Shown: piece by piece, positions 26,868-37,100 of the stretch | How positions within the stretch are numbered: the first letter of the stretch is position 1 | How the letters are laid out: each line of letters begins with the position of its first letter | Assembly (NCBI RefSeq): GCF_030532965.1 | Contig: NZ_JAUNKC010000018.1 | Coordinates: 1-64,000 of the forward strand | Length of the DNA: 64,000 nt | DNA from: Corynebacterium sp. | Lineage (GTDB): Bacteria > Actinomycetota > Actinomycetes > Mycobacteriales > Mycobacteriaceae | Reading direction: 5' to 3' | Made by a program: the position numbers and the translations under genes | Notes under the pieces: model-generated | Seen by the model: only the letters and a program-made list of their open reading frames with translations | What the model was told of the DNA's origin: nothing | Database searches by the model: none

Positions 26868-27443
26868 CTACGGTCGATCAGTGCGACCAGAACGGCCTTG
26901 GATTGGATCGTTGAGATCCTCGTGTGCGGCTTCGCCGGCGTGGTGACGGGCGGCGGTGCGGGCGGCGGCTTCGTCGTCAAGTTTGGCCTCGATGCGTTCT
27001 AGCATGTTGTGCAAATCTTCCAACTCGTGACGTAGGTAATCCCGGGTAACCATGTCGCCTATAGCCAGCCGTAAGCCAGCCAGCTCGCGGGTGATGTACT
27101 CGGTATTCGATTTCGTCTCGAATGCACGTCGCCGGTCCTCGTTCAATGCGATGCGGTCCCGGTCCTCTTGCCGGTTTTGTGCCAGAAGAATCAACGGCGC
27201 GGCATAGGCGGCCTGGGTAGAAAATGCCAGGTTAAGCAAAATGAACGGATACGGGTCCCACTGCCACCAGAAGGCGCCTAGATTGAGGATGACCCAAATA
27301 ACCACGAACACGGTTTGCCACATGAGGTAGCGGCCGGTGCCAAAGAATCGGGCGACTTTTTCGGCATAGGCCCCGACGGTGTCGTCGTCAAGCTTAAAAA
27401 TGCTCTTTTTGCCGCTTAACCGGGGAGTATCTAAATCTGCCAT
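26868..27443 (-). CDS. DUF1003 membrane protein
   Basis: The 191-residue protein has the DUF1003 core with two adjacent membrane helices (about 40-60 and 68-90), including W-Q-T-V-F-V-V-I-W, the W-D-P-Y-P-F-I-L-L-N-L turn, and the N-R-Q-E-D-R-D-R following the helices. A coiled-coil-like charged C-terminal region comes after. Its function is unknown; members are often near magnesium/CorC or stress genes, which fits the MgtE_N neighbour just upstream. Confidence 0.82.
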   Translation of the reverse strand: MADLDTPRLSGKKSIFKLDDDTVGAYAEKVARFFGTGRYLMWQTVFVVIWVILNLGAFWWQWDPYPFILLNLAFSTQAAYAAPLILLAQNRQEDRDRIALNEDRRRAFETKSNTEYITRELAGLRLAIGDMVTRDYLRHELEDLHNMLERIEAKLDDEAAARTAARHHAGEAAHEDLNDPIQGRSGRTDRP

Positions 27444-27448
27444 GAAGC

Positions 27449-28732
27449 TTAACCCTCCTTCACTTCTGGGCGGATACCCGTATCGCGCCAGTCATCGGGA
27501 AGCAAGTGGTCGATCAAGTCGTCCACAGCTACCGCCCCAAGCAAATGCCCATTGCTATCAATCACCGGCCCGCATACCAAGTTATACATGGCGAAATACC
27601 GGGCGGCGGTTTCCTGGGAGTCGTCGGCATATAGCGGCGGTAGATCCGGGTCAAGGCAGCCCGACACCAGGGTCGACGGTGGTTCCCGAAGCAGCTTCTG
27701 CAAGTGCACACAACCAAGATACTTCCCCGTGGGGGTGGCGGTAGGCGGGCGCACCACAAACACCATTGACGCTAATGACGTCGGCAAATCCGGATTGCAG
27801 GCATGCGCTAGGGCCTCAGCAACCGTGGTCTGTGGAGTGAGAATCAGCGGCTCCGGGGTCATCAACGCACCCACCGTGTCGGGATTAAAACTCATCAACC
27901 GGCGCACTGGGGCGGATTCCTCCGGATCCATCAATTCCAGCAGCACGTCAGCCTTTTCGTCGTCCAATTCGGACAGCAAGTCGGCGGCATCGTCTGGGTC
28001 CATCTCTTCCAAGACGTCTGCCGCACGCTCGATGTCGAGCGTTTCTAACAGCTCCGCCTGACGATCCTCGCTCATCTCCTGCAAGATGTCAGCTAATCGC
28101 TCGTCGTCGAATTCGCTGGCCACCGTGTGCCGTTGATTTTCCGGCAAGTCGTACAGTGCGGAAGCCACGTCGGCAGGGCGCATGTCTTCAAACTCCGCAA
28201 TCAGCTCAGCGGCGGCGTCGGAGATGCCCACACCGGCGGCGGTGATCCCGTGTACGTGTTTCCACGGCACAATGACGACTTCTGGGCGTCTGCCGAAACT
28301 CGGGCGGCTTCCAATTACCGCCACGGCGGATATGGCCCAATCCCTGGTTCTGGTTCGCTCCAATTCGATGTCGGCGACCTCCACCGGTTTGCCGTGGAAT
28401 TTTTCTAATTCCGGATCATCGACGTGCACCTTCGAGCCGATAATATCGTGGATGATGGTCACTTCACCGGAGCGGGCTTTAAACGCCCGCAGGGAAACCG
28501 AACCCGAAACCAGCATGATTTCATGCGGATCGATAGAGGCGACCCGCAACATGGGAAGGAAGATACGACGTTTATTGGTCATTTCTACGACCAGCCCGAG
28601 CACCCGGGAGGTATGGCCCTGCGGCCGAACGTTGACAACCACATCTCGCACCCGGCCGATAACATCTGTTTCTGGGCCGCGCACAACCATACCTGCCAAT
28701 CGGCCAGCATAGACACGTGTAACTTCACTCAT
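27449..28732 (-). CDS. MgtE N-domain/CBS protein lacking a membrane channel
   Basis: The 427-residue soluble protein is built as a PRC-barrel-like N-terminal domain (about 5-90) with a second similar segment to about 175. A right-handed helical MgtE_N repeat domain follows (about 190-290; repeats of the L-A-D-I-L-x-E-M and A-A-D-L-L-S-E-L type). Two CBS domains end the protein (about 290-420). In MgtE these parts sense magnesium and gate the pore, but the transmembrane domain is absent. A regulatory role for a separate transporter is an inference. It heads the operon with DUF1003 and mrp and is divergent from the gene at 28845. Confidence 0.82.
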   Translation of the reverse strand: MSEVTRVYAGRLAGMVVRGPETDVIGRVRDVVVNVRPQGHTSRVLGLVVEMTNKRRIFLPMLRVASIDPHEIMLVSGSVSLRAFKARSGEVTIIHDIIGSKVHVDDPELEKFHGKPVEVADIELERTRTRDWAISAVAVIGSRPSFGRRPEVVIVPWKHVHGITAAGVGISDAAAELIAEFEDMRPADVASALYDLPENQRHTVASEFDDERLADILQEMSEDRQAELLETLDIERAADVLEEMDPDDAADLLSELDDEKADVLLELMDPEESAPVRRLMSFNPDTVGALMTPEPLILTPQTTVAEALAHACNPDLPTSLASMVFVVRPPTATPTGKYLGCVHLQKLLREPPSTLVSGCLDPDLPPLYADDSQETAARYFAMYNLVCGPVIDSNGHLLGAVAVDDLIDHLLPDDWRDTGIRPEVKEG

Positions 28733-28844
28733 GTCACCCTAGTGTAGTTCAGTACTCCAAGAAGCAATAAGAGCCGGTTTGCTGGGAACTTTTCCGCAGG
28801 TTGCGGCGTTTAAACTTTCGAAAAGCAAAAGTAAGGACCCCATA

Positions 28845-29369
28845 GTGTTTCCTCATTCTGAGCAACAAAACTCCCCAAACCCGGACGCCAATCCGTTTAA
28901 CCCCAACCGGCGCGCCCGCCCCGAAGGCTGGCCCGTGGGTAGCTTCAGCAGCTATGAACGCGCCCAAGCGGCCGTGGATATGCTGTCGGACCGGCAGTTT
29001 AATGTAGCCGATCTGACTATCGTCGGTGTCGATCTCATGGAAGTGGAAAAGGTCATCGGGCGGCTCACCTGGCCGCGAGTAATCCTTAACGGGATCGCCT
29101 CCGGAGCCTGGCTGGGCCTGTTCTTCGGAATGCTCCTTGGCATCATGAATAACCAGTGGGCGATGTCGCTTCTCATCGGTATTTTCATGGGCATGGTGTT
29201 TTCCACCGTCACGGCCTCGGTGCAGTACGCGATGCAGCGCGGGCGGCGTGACTTCGCTTCCGCCACCCAGATTGTTGCTGGCCGCTACGACATCCTGTGC
29301 GCTCCGAATTCTGCCCGCCAGGCGCGGGATATGATTAGTGAGTTCGTGAATCGAGGCGGCGCACAATAA
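28845..29369 (+). CDS. general-stress-type membrane protein (GSP17M-like)
   Basis: In the 174-residue protein, a G-S-F-S-S-Y-E-R-A-Q-A-A-V-D segment (near 26-40) matches the ferredoxin-like start of general-stress-protein-17M domains. Two hydrophobic Gly-rich helices (about 75-120) follow. I chose GTG 28845 because AAGGA lies nine bases upstream; the frame extends to 28779 without a ribosome site and would run into the divergent promoter. Role unknown. Confidence 0.7.
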   Translation: MFPHSEQQNSPNPDANPFNPNRRARPEGWPVGSFSSYERAQAAVDMLSDRQFNVADLTIVGVDLMEVEKVIGRLTWPRVILNGIASGAWLGLFFGMLLGIMNNQWAMSLLIGIFMGMVFSTVTASVQYAMQRGRRDFASATQIVAGRYDILCAPNSARQARDMISEFVNRGGAQ

Positions 29370-29422
29370 CCGCTAAACTTATACACGCACATCACCTCAA
29401 CCGATAACAACTGTGGAGCCCC

Positions 29423-30106
29423 ATGACAGCGCCGAAAACTTACTCCTTGTCCGCTTTGGTTTTAAGCTGCGCGGTGCTGTTGGGCGGATGCGCGAATCTG
29501 GAACGGTTTGAACCCGACGCCGATCCGATACCGGATAGCGAAAAAGTAGTAGAGATCGCAGTGCGATCCAATTCGGTTGAGCAATTAGTGTTGGGGGAGC
29601 TGTATAAGCAAGGCTTAGAGCGCCTGGGGCGTCCCGCCACGTTGAATATGGGGCGGTTGGGTCTTGAGCACAGCTTCGACCGGGTTCCGAACGGTGCGGC
29701 GGACGTGGCGATCGTGTGCGCGGGGCGGATGCTCGGTCAGGTGCAGCCGGAAAAAGCCAAAGAATTGGAAATGGAATTCTCCACCGCCGAGAAAGACGTC
29801 AATTCCGGCGATCAGCGGGAAAAAGTCTATCAGGCGGTCATGGGGGCGTTGGGGGATAACGTTAATGCGACCGATCCGTCGAACGCGCTCGGGTGCAGCG
29901 ATGAAGTTTCGGCAATCCCGCAGCACATCATTCCGATCTATCGGGTGCCAACCCTGAACCGTGAGGAGCGCGGCGCGCTGAATATTATCTCGGGCACGAT
30001 CAGCACCGAGGACCTCGCGGATTTGGTGGAAGAGAGTAAAAAACTACGGAACACCAGCGAAGTGGTCACCAAATACCTCGACGATAACGGCATTTTCTTC
30101 CACTAG
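29423..30106 (+). CDS. lipoprotein, solute-binding-protein-like
   Basis: The 227-residue protein has a lipobox L-L-G-G-C near residues 19-23, so it is a predicted lipid-anchored envelope protein. The mature part (V-E-I-A-V-R-S-N-S-V-E-Q-L-V-L-G-E-L-Y) resembles the start of glycine-betaine/choline-type binding proteins. D-L-A-D-L-V-E-E-S and V-V-T-K-Y-L-D near the end fit the same fold. No ABC permease is next to it, so an orphan binding role is possible. Ligand is unknown. Confidence 0.65.
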   Translation: MTAPKTYSLSALVLSCAVLLGGCANLERFEPDADPIPDSEKVVEIAVRSNSVEQLVLGELYKQGLERLGRPATLNMGRLGLEHSFDRVPNGAADVAIVCAGRMLGQVQPEKAKELEMEFSTAEKDVNSGDQREKVYQAVMGALGDNVNATDPSNALGCSDEVSAIPQHIIPIYRVPTLNREERGALNIISGTISTEDLADLVEESKKLRNTSEVVTKYLDDNGIFFH

Positions 30107-30185
30107 CGCTGCCGCTTGTCGACGCCACCAAGGCCGTGGCGCTTGGGGTGTGTTCTCACGGACAAGCAAGTGGTGGCTTATGGTG

Positions 30186-30231
30186 AAAAATAGTGCGCTA
30201 GCGATTTGTGATTCGCTAGCGCACTATTTTT
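30186..30231. terminator. bidirectional terminator between the lipoprotein gene and odhA
   Basis: A perfect 19-base stem (30186-30204 with 30213-30231) with an 8-base loop has A5 at one side and T5 at the other. It can end transcription from both convergent genes and is one of the strongest hairpins in the window. Confidence 0.92.
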
Positions 30232-30239
30232 ATGCCCTG

Positions 30240-33200
30240 TTAGTCGGCAAATGCCTCGTTAAGCAGAGCCTCTTGCTCCACAGCGTGAACCTTGGAAAGG
30301 CCAGTTGCGGTGGAAGCCTGGGCGCGGCGCGAGACGCGCTTCATCGGCAGCATTCCTGGGATCAAGTCGCGCAGGTGCTCGTTGAAGAACGGCCACGGGC
30401 CCTGGTTGGCGGGCTCGTCCTGGCAGAAGCGGATTTCCTCGGCGTTCGGGTAGCAGTCGAATGCGTCCTTCAACCGGTTGAACGGAATCGGGTGCAGCAT
30501 TTCGATACGTACGATCGCAACGTCGATGCGGTTGTCCTTTTCGGCGCGCTTTGCCAATTCGTAGTACAGCTTGCCGGACACCAGCATGATCTTCTTGACA
30601 GTGGAGCAGTCGCCCACCTTGTTGCCGTCGCGGTCAACGAACCGTGGGTCGTTGATGACAGACTGGAACTTCTTAACCTCGGTGAAGTCTTCAACGGAGG
30701 ACGTCGCTGCCTTCATACGCAACATCGACTTCGGGGTGAAGACCACCAGTGGACGCTTGAGATCGCTCAGCGCGTGACGACGCAACAGGTGGAAATAGTT
30801 CGCAGGGGTGGTCGGCTGAGCCACCGTCATGGTGCCTTCCGCGCACAGCTGCAGGTACCGCTCAATGCGGGCGGAGGAGTGGTCTGGGCCTTGGCCCTCA
30901 TAGCCGTGCGGCAGGAGCAGAATGACCGAGGACGTCTGGCCCCACTTGGTTTCACCAGAGGAGACGTATTCGTCAATGATGGTCTGCGCACCGTTGGCAA
31001 AATCGCCGAACTGTGCTTCCCATGCGACCACAGCATCGGGGTTACCCACCGAGTAGCCGTACTCAAAGCCCATGCCCGCAAATTCGGTCAATGCGGAGTT
31101 ATAGACCAGGAATTTTCCGCCATTGCCCTTCTGCTCGGCCAGCTCGTTGAGTCCATTGAACTCAGCTCCGGTGTTCGGGTCGATGACAACCGCGTGGCGC
31201 TGGGTGAAGGTACCGCGACGGGAATCTTCACCGGCGAGGCGCACCAATTTACCGGTGTTGGCGAGGGAGGAGAAGGCGATCAATTCGCCCCAGCCCCAGT
31301 CGATGCCGCCTTCGGTTGCGGATTCCAACCGCTTCTGGGCAACCGGCTTGACACGTGGGTGGAATTCGAAGCCTTCCGGCTTTGCCGAATACGCTTCCGC
31401 GATCTCATGCAATTCGCCGCGCGAGATATTCGTTTCCAAGCCGTGTGGCAGGTTCTGGGAGGCGGTGATGCCTTCTTGCTGGGTGAAGGCCTTCTTCTCT
31501 GCTTCCTTAACTTCGATGAAGACGGATTCCATCTGGTCGTGGAAGTCTTGGGTAACCTTCTCGGCGTCTTCCTTGGAAAGCTCGCCACGTCCGAGCAAGT
31601 CGTCAATGTATTGGTCACGAACGGTCTTGCGGCCTTCGATCAATTCGTACATCTTTGGCTGCGTCATTGACGGATCGTCGGCTTCGTTGTGGCCGCGGCG
31701 TCGATACGCAATCAGGTCGATGAAGACGTCCTTGCCGAACCGGCGGCGGTATTCGGTGGCCAACTGACCAACCCACACGACGGCTTCTGGGTCGTCGCCG
31801 TTGACGTGGAACACTGGGCAACCAAATGCCTTAGCCAAGTCGGTGGCGTAGTGGCTGGAGCGAGACGAATCCGGCGTGGTGGTGAAACCAATCTGGTTGT
31901 TCACCACGATGTGGACGGTGCCGCCCACGGTGTAGCCACGCAATTGCGCGAGGTTGATGGTTTCCGGAACGATACCCAAACCAGCGAATGCTGCGTCGCC
32001 GTGCAGCAATAGCGGCATGACGGTGTAACCGCCCGGGCCCTTATCCAACAGGTCCTGCTTGGCGCGTGCGATACCTTCCATGACCGGGTTGACTGCCTCA
32101 AGATGCGATGGGTTGGCGGTCAAGGAAACCTTGATTTCGCCGTCACCGAACATTTGCAGGTGGGTGCCCTCGGCACCGAGGTGGTACTTCACGTCGCCGG
32201 AACCACCAGCGGTCTTGGCCTCGATATGGCCTTCGAATTCGGTGAAGATGGTTTCCAGTGGCTTGCCCACGATGTTGAACAGAACGTTCAACCGGCCCCG
32301 GTGCGGCATACCGATGACCACTTCATCCAGGCCCTGGCCTGCGGCAGTATCGATGGCGGAATCCATCAATGGGATAAGGGATTCCGCGCCCTCCAGGGAG
32401 AAGCGCTTCTGGCCGACGTACTTGGTTTGCAAGAAGTTCTCGAATGCTTCAGCTGCATTGAGCTGCTGCATGATGTATTTCTGCTCGGCGTGGGTTGGCT
32501 TCGGCATGCCCGCTTCCAGGCGATCCTGCAGCCAGGTGCGCTCGTCGCGGTCGAGGATGTGGGTGTATTCGCTACCGACCTTGTGGGTGTAGGCGTTCCG
32601 CAGCCGGGTGAGAACCTCACGCAAGGTCATGGTTTCCTTGCCACAGAAGCCACCCACGTTGAAGGTACGATCCAGATCCCACAGGGTAAGCCCGTGGGTT
32701 TCGATCTCAAGGTCGCGGTGATCCGGCACCGGCATGCCTGGTTGAACCCACCGCAGCGGATTCACGTCGGCGATCAGGTGACCACGGGAACGATACGCCT
32801 CGATCAGCTGCATGACCCGAGTGTTCTTATCCAAACCGGTGTTCGGCAGATCCTGGGACCACCGCATTGGGGTGTACGGGATCTCCATCGCTTCGAAGAT
32901 GTCGTCCCAGAACGCATCGTCGACGAATAGCTGGCTCATGGTACGCAGGAATTCACCAGATTCCGCGCCCTGAATGATGCGGTGATCGTAGGTGGAAGTG
33001 ATGGTCACCAGCTTGCCTACACCAAGCTCTGCCAGGCGGTCCTGGGAAGCACCTGCGAATTCAGCCGGATAATCCATGGAACCAACGCCGATAATGGTGC
33101 CCTGCCCCTTGGTCAGGCGTGGGACGGAGTGGCGGGTGCCAATACCACCCGGGTTGGTCAGTGATACGGTAACACCAGCGTAATCGTCCATGGTCAACTT

Positions 33201-33974
33201 GCCGTCGCGGCCCCGGTTGACGATGTCTTCATATTTTTCCAGGAACTGCGAGAAGCCTAAGGTCTCGCATTCCTTAATGGCGGCTACTACCAGCGCTCGG
33301 GTGCCGTCTTTTTGCGGCAAGTCGATTGCTAACCCAAGGTTAATATGCTCCGGGGTGATAACGGTGGGCTTGCCGTCGATCACATCGTAGCTATTATTCA
33401 TGTCTGGGTGGGCCATGAGGGCCTTGACCAGGGCATAGCCAATAATGTGGGTGAAGGAGACCTTGCCACCGTGGGTGCGCTGCATATGTTCGTTGATGAT
33501 CGCTCGGTTCTCGAACATCAACTTAACGGGCATATCCCGAACCGAGGTTGCGGTCGGTACCTCAAGCGATTCGTCCATGTTCTTGGCAATCGCCTTGAAA
33601 ATGCCTTTAAGCGCCTTCTCACCAGCATCCGGCAGTGCGCCAGCGCGGCCGAGCGGGGATTTCTCCAGCTTCTTTGCTGCTGCTGCTTTCTTGGCTTCTT
33701 TAGCTGCCTCGTCGGTGAGGTGCTGATCTGCCTTGATAGCTACCGCCTCGACAGGGGTGGTGTCGACTGCTGGTGCAGGTGCTGCCGCATCGGTGGAGGG
33801 GCTAACAGATGACGCCGCTGGTTGTGGGGCGGTGGGGGCTGGTGCAGTGGGGGCACCGGAAGTTTCAAATAGTTCCCGCCACGAAGGATCAACAGATTCT
33901 GGATCGTTCTGGAACTGCTGGAACATTTCGTCTACCAGCCACTGATTTTGGCCGAAAGTACTAGCGCTGCTCAC
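30240..33974 (-). CDS. odhA: 2-oxoglutarate dehydrogenase OdhA (fused E2-E1 protein)
   Basis: In the 1244-residue protein, residues 1-40 are the E1-type N-terminal helix ([10 protein letters not shown]). A Pro/Ala linker and then a succinyltransferase (E2) catalytic domain without a lipoyl domain cover about 90-355, including the Y-D-H-R-I-I-Q-G motif. The thiamine-diphosphate E1 fills the rest, with H-G-D-A-A-F-A-G and N-N-Q-I-G-F-T-T segments. In corynebacteria it works with AceF and Lpd and is inhibited by unphosphorylated OdhI. GTG 33974 gives the conserved S-S-A-S-T-F-G-Q-N start. An upstream start at 33992 is less likely. Confidence 0.95.
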   Translation of the reverse strand: MSSASTFGQNQWLVDEMFQQFQNDPESVDPSWRELFETSGAPTAPAPTAPQPAASSVSPSTDAAAPAPAVDTTPVEAVAIKADQHLTDEAAKEAKKAAAAKKLEKSPLGRAGALPDAGEKALKGIFKAIAKNMDESLEVPTATSVRDMPVKLMFENRAIINEHMQRTHGGKVSFTHIIGYALVKALMAHPDMNNSYDVIDGKPTVITPEHINLGLAIDLPQKDGTRALVVAAIKECETLGFSQFLEKYEDIVNRGRDGKLTMDDYAGVTVSLTNPGGIGTRHSVPRLTKGQGTIIGVGSMDYPAEFAGASQDRLAELGVGKLVTITSTYDHRIIQGAESGEFLRTMSQLFVDDAFWDDIFEAMEIPYTPMRWSQDLPNTGLDKNTRVMQLIEAYRSRGHLIADVNPLRWVQPGMPVPDHRDLEIETHGLTLWDLDRTFNVGGFCGKETMTLREVLTRLRNAYTHKVGSEYTHILDRDERTWLQDRLEAGMPKPTHAEQKYIMQQLNAAEAFENFLQTKYVGQKRFSLEGAESLIPLMDSAIDTAAGQGLDEVVIGMPHRGRLNVLFNIVGKPLETIFTEFEGHIEAKTAGGSGDVKYHLGAEGTHLQMFGDGEIKVSLTANPSHLEAVNPVMEGIARAKQDLLDKGPGGYTVMPLLLHGDAAFAGLGIVPETINLAQLRGYTVGGTVHIVVNNQIGFTTTPDSSRSSHYATDLAKAFGCPVFHVNGDDPEAVVWVGQLATEYRRRFGKDVFIDLIAYRRRGHNEADDPSMTQPKMYELIEGRKTVRDQYIDDLLGRGELSKEDAEKVTQDFHDQMESVFIEVKEAEKKAFTQQEGITASQNLPHGLETNISRGELHEIAEAYSAKPEGFEFHPRVKPVAQKRLESATEGGIDWGWGELIAFSSLANTGKLVRLAGEDSRRGTFTQRHAVVIDPNTGAEFNGLNELAEQKGNGGKFLVYNSALTEFAGMGFEYGYSVGNPDAVVAWEAQFGDFANGAQTIIDEYVSSGETKWGQTSSVILLLPHGYEGQGPDHSSARIERYLQLCAEGTMTVAQPTTPANYFHLLRRHALSDLKRPLVVFTPKSMLRMKAATSSVEDFTEVKKFQSVINDPRFVDRDGNKVGDCSTVKKIMLVSGKLYYELAKRAEKDNRIDVAIVRIEMLHPIPFNRLKDAFDCYPNAEEIRFCQDEPANQGPWPFFNEHLRDLIPGMLPMKRVSRRAQASTATGLSKVHAVEQEALLNEAFAD

Positions 33975-34003
33975 GGCAGGTGCTCGCCTCATTTCTTTGT
34001 GAG

Positions 34004-34009
34004 AGTATA
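34004..34009 (-). promoter_or_regulatory. -10 element for odhA
   Basis: On the minus strand TATACT lies about 30 bases before the odhA GTG. It is inside the 159-base gap to the ABC exporter gene, with no closer candidate. I see no clear terminator for the exporter gene in this gap. Confidence 0.45.
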
Positions 34010-34133
34010 TGTCTGTTCACACTTTAGTTGCTGAATACAGGCTAGTGGTTTCACACTCTCAGTTGTAATCATTTTCCAAGGAAATCCGGCAATAATTGTG
34101 CGCGGATTCACAGATTGCCCCTGAACTGCACGT

Positions 34134-37100
34134 TTATTGGGTGCTGTTGCGCCACATAGTGGCATAAATACCCCCAAAAGTAAGTAGTGATTCGTGGGTG
34201 CCGTCCTCGACGATTTTCCCGTCGGCGAACACCAGAATCCGATCCGCCCGAGCAGCGGTCGCTAGCCGGTGGGCTACCACCACTGTGGTGCGGCCAGCGG
34301 CTACGCGCCGTGTGGCTGCCAGGATCGCAGATTCGGTCGCGGGATCGACGGTGGCTGTGGCTTCGTCGAAAAGCAAAATCTTCGGTGTTATCAGTTCCGC
34401 GCGAGCGAGGGCAACTAATTGCCGTTGGCCGGAGGATAACCCGCGTCCGCCTTCGCCGACTGGTGCGGTGAACCCACCCGGAATCGCGGCGATGGTTCCA
34501 AGCGCACCCACACGGCGCGCAGCCTCGGTTATCTCTGCTTGGCTGGCATGAGGATTACCGTATGCGATATTGCTCGCGATGGTTCCGCTAAAAAGGTGGG
34601 CTTCTTGCGGAACGTACCCAATCTGGCGGCGCCACAAGCCGAGCGGGATGTGGCGAATGTTGGTGTCCCCGGCGCGAATTGTCCCAGATACGGGGTCGTA
34701 GAACCGTTCCAGAAGCTTAACCAAGGTGGATTTTCCGGCACCGGTCGCGCCGACGATTGCTACGGTGCGTCCTGCCGCCAGGGTTACTGAAACGTCCGAA
34801 AGCACCGGTCGGTCGGATTGCCCGTAGCTGAAGGAGACGTTGGACACCGCGATATCCGATTCGGCGAGCTTTTCGACGTCTACAGCTTGCGGTAGATCAG
34901 TGTCGCTGGTTTCGGCAACATCTATGACGTCTTCTTTGGTGGCGAGCAGGTCGGTGATTCGGTTAAACCCAACCTGGGCTTGTTGGTAGGAATCGAAGAC
35001 TTGGCTGAGGTTTTGGATCGGGGGATAAAGGCGTTCTAGGTACAGCAGGAAGGCGACGAGGACACCGATGGCTAGGGTTCCGTCGGAGACCATCGCGGCA
35101 CCTATCCCCAACACCACAGCCTGCAGAATTTCTGATACTGCGCTGATGCCAGGGAAGTAGAGTGCGACCGCGGCTTGGGCGGCGATACGGGTGGTGGTGT
35201 ATTTCTGGGACTTGTCGTTGAAGTGGTTAAGTACGGTGTTTTCGGAGCGCAGCATCTGGGCGGTCCGTAACCCGGCTATGGCTTGATGAAAGCTTGCGTT
35301 GACGATGCTGATTTCCTCGCGCGCCCGTGCGTACAGTCGGGTGGAGATTCTTCTGAATACCACGGTTGCTATGACAATGATCGGGACCCCCGTCAGCGCA
35401 ACGGCCGCGAGGGGGATGCTGGTGAGGATAAGTAGCGCCGTGATGCCCGCCAGGGTGGTGATCGCTACCAATGCGGTGGTGAATCCGGTCTGGAGAAACC
35501 CATTGAGGGCGTCAATGTCGGTGGTCATTCGGGTGATGATGGCGCCCGACATGGTGGTTTCGTAAAACCGGAGCGAAAGCCGCTGGAGATGGGCGTAGCA
35601 CCTGATGCGGAGCTCGTAGAGAAGCCGCTCGCCGGTAAGCGCGGTGACGATGGTGGTGGCGCAGGAAACCAGCCAGCTCAGCAAAACGATGGCGAGACCA
35701 GCCAGGGACACCTGCCACAGGACGGACGCATTTCCTGCGGTTACTCCGCTGTCTAAGGCGATCCGAACCAGGGAGGGGATGGCCAAACCTGCAGCAACAC
35801 CGACGACATACAGTAGGATGGCCGCGGCAAGAAGCCAACGCACAGAATGGAATAACCGGCTGGCTGATACTGTTGTTAAGCGCTGTTGGAAACCGTCGAG
35901 TCCGCCGGGCGGGGGAGTATCGCGTACCAGTGGTAGCTCTGCCACGCGGTCGAGTAGTTCTGCGGTTGCTGGCACCTGCGCTGCGAAACGGAGGCCGGTT
36001 CCTCGCTGGAGAGATGGTGCGGAAGCCATCTGCATCGTTGGCTTCGCGGTCTCAGAACTCGGCTGATCGGTCGGCCATAGCTGCTGCGCCTCGGGGGTTA
36101 GGGCATCATGATCAAGGATCACCGGGTGGGGCGATGCGGCTTGGGTACCGATGTCGCCTGCCCCGGTCATAAGCGTTGTGAACCGAGAGTCGGTAATGAT
36201 CTCCGGCTTTGGGCCGATGGCTGTGATGCGTCCGGCATCAACCACGGCAACAGTATCGGCGATGCCCACCGTTGACATGCGGTGGGCAACCGCGATGATC
36301 GTGGTGCCGGATAGATGGGTGCGCAGGTTGTCGAAGATTTTTGCCTCGGTGGCAGCATCGATAGCGGAAGTGGCGTCGTCGAGTATGAGGATGCGGGGCT
36401 GCTCGGCTATGGCGCGGGCGAGGGCGATGCGTTGGCGCTGACCGCCAGATAGTGTTAAACCGCGTTCCCCAATCTGAGTGTCGAAACCGTTATCAAGACC
36501 GCTGATGAAATCGTAGATTTCTGCGTGGCGAGCGGCGGCGATGATGTCGTCTTTGCTTAACTCCCGGCCAGCGTCGATATTGTCATAGATACTTGTGGAG
36601 AACAGGAAGGGGTCTTCAAACACACAGCCCATAGCCCCTCGCACCGCGTCCCGGGAAAGGTCCGCGTAATCGACCGCGGCGCCGGTGGCGTCGACAAGCG
36701 AAATGCTGCCGGAATCTGGTTGGTAGAAACCCGTGATGAGTTGCACCGCCATCGTTTTTCCGGCACCCGGCGGGCCCACCATAACGACAGTGTCGCCGGG
36801 CGGGGCGTAGAGGGAAAAATCGGCGAGCGCCTCGCCAAAACTGACGTGGTTCATGCGCAGCCCCAACGGCCCGGTTGGTGCTGGGGTTTGGGAAACTGGG
36901 TCGGAATTGGTCGGACGCAGATCGAGCACGTCAAAAACCCGCTGTGCCGAAGCCACTCCTAACTGTTGTTGCACGATCATCCCAGCCAGCATGGAAACCA
37001 CGGAGGTCAATTGCGACATATAGACGCTAAACGCCACGAAGGTACCAATGGAGATAACCCCAGTCAGGGCAAGATAGCCACCGACGCCGATGCACAGAAC

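Noticed and set aside
30150..31670. Long open frame on the plus strand (506 codons)
   Set aside because: It lies opposite the highly conserved odhA coding sequence, begins inside the bidirectional terminator region and has no family resemblance. It is an antisense shadow.
32103..32930. Plus-strand open frame of 275 codons
   Set aside because: It is antisense to odhA with no ribosome site and no family similarity.
33990..34020. GlxR-type palindrome before odhA (TGTGA ... TCACA)
   Set aside because: The half-sites are present but separated by 14 bases, not six.
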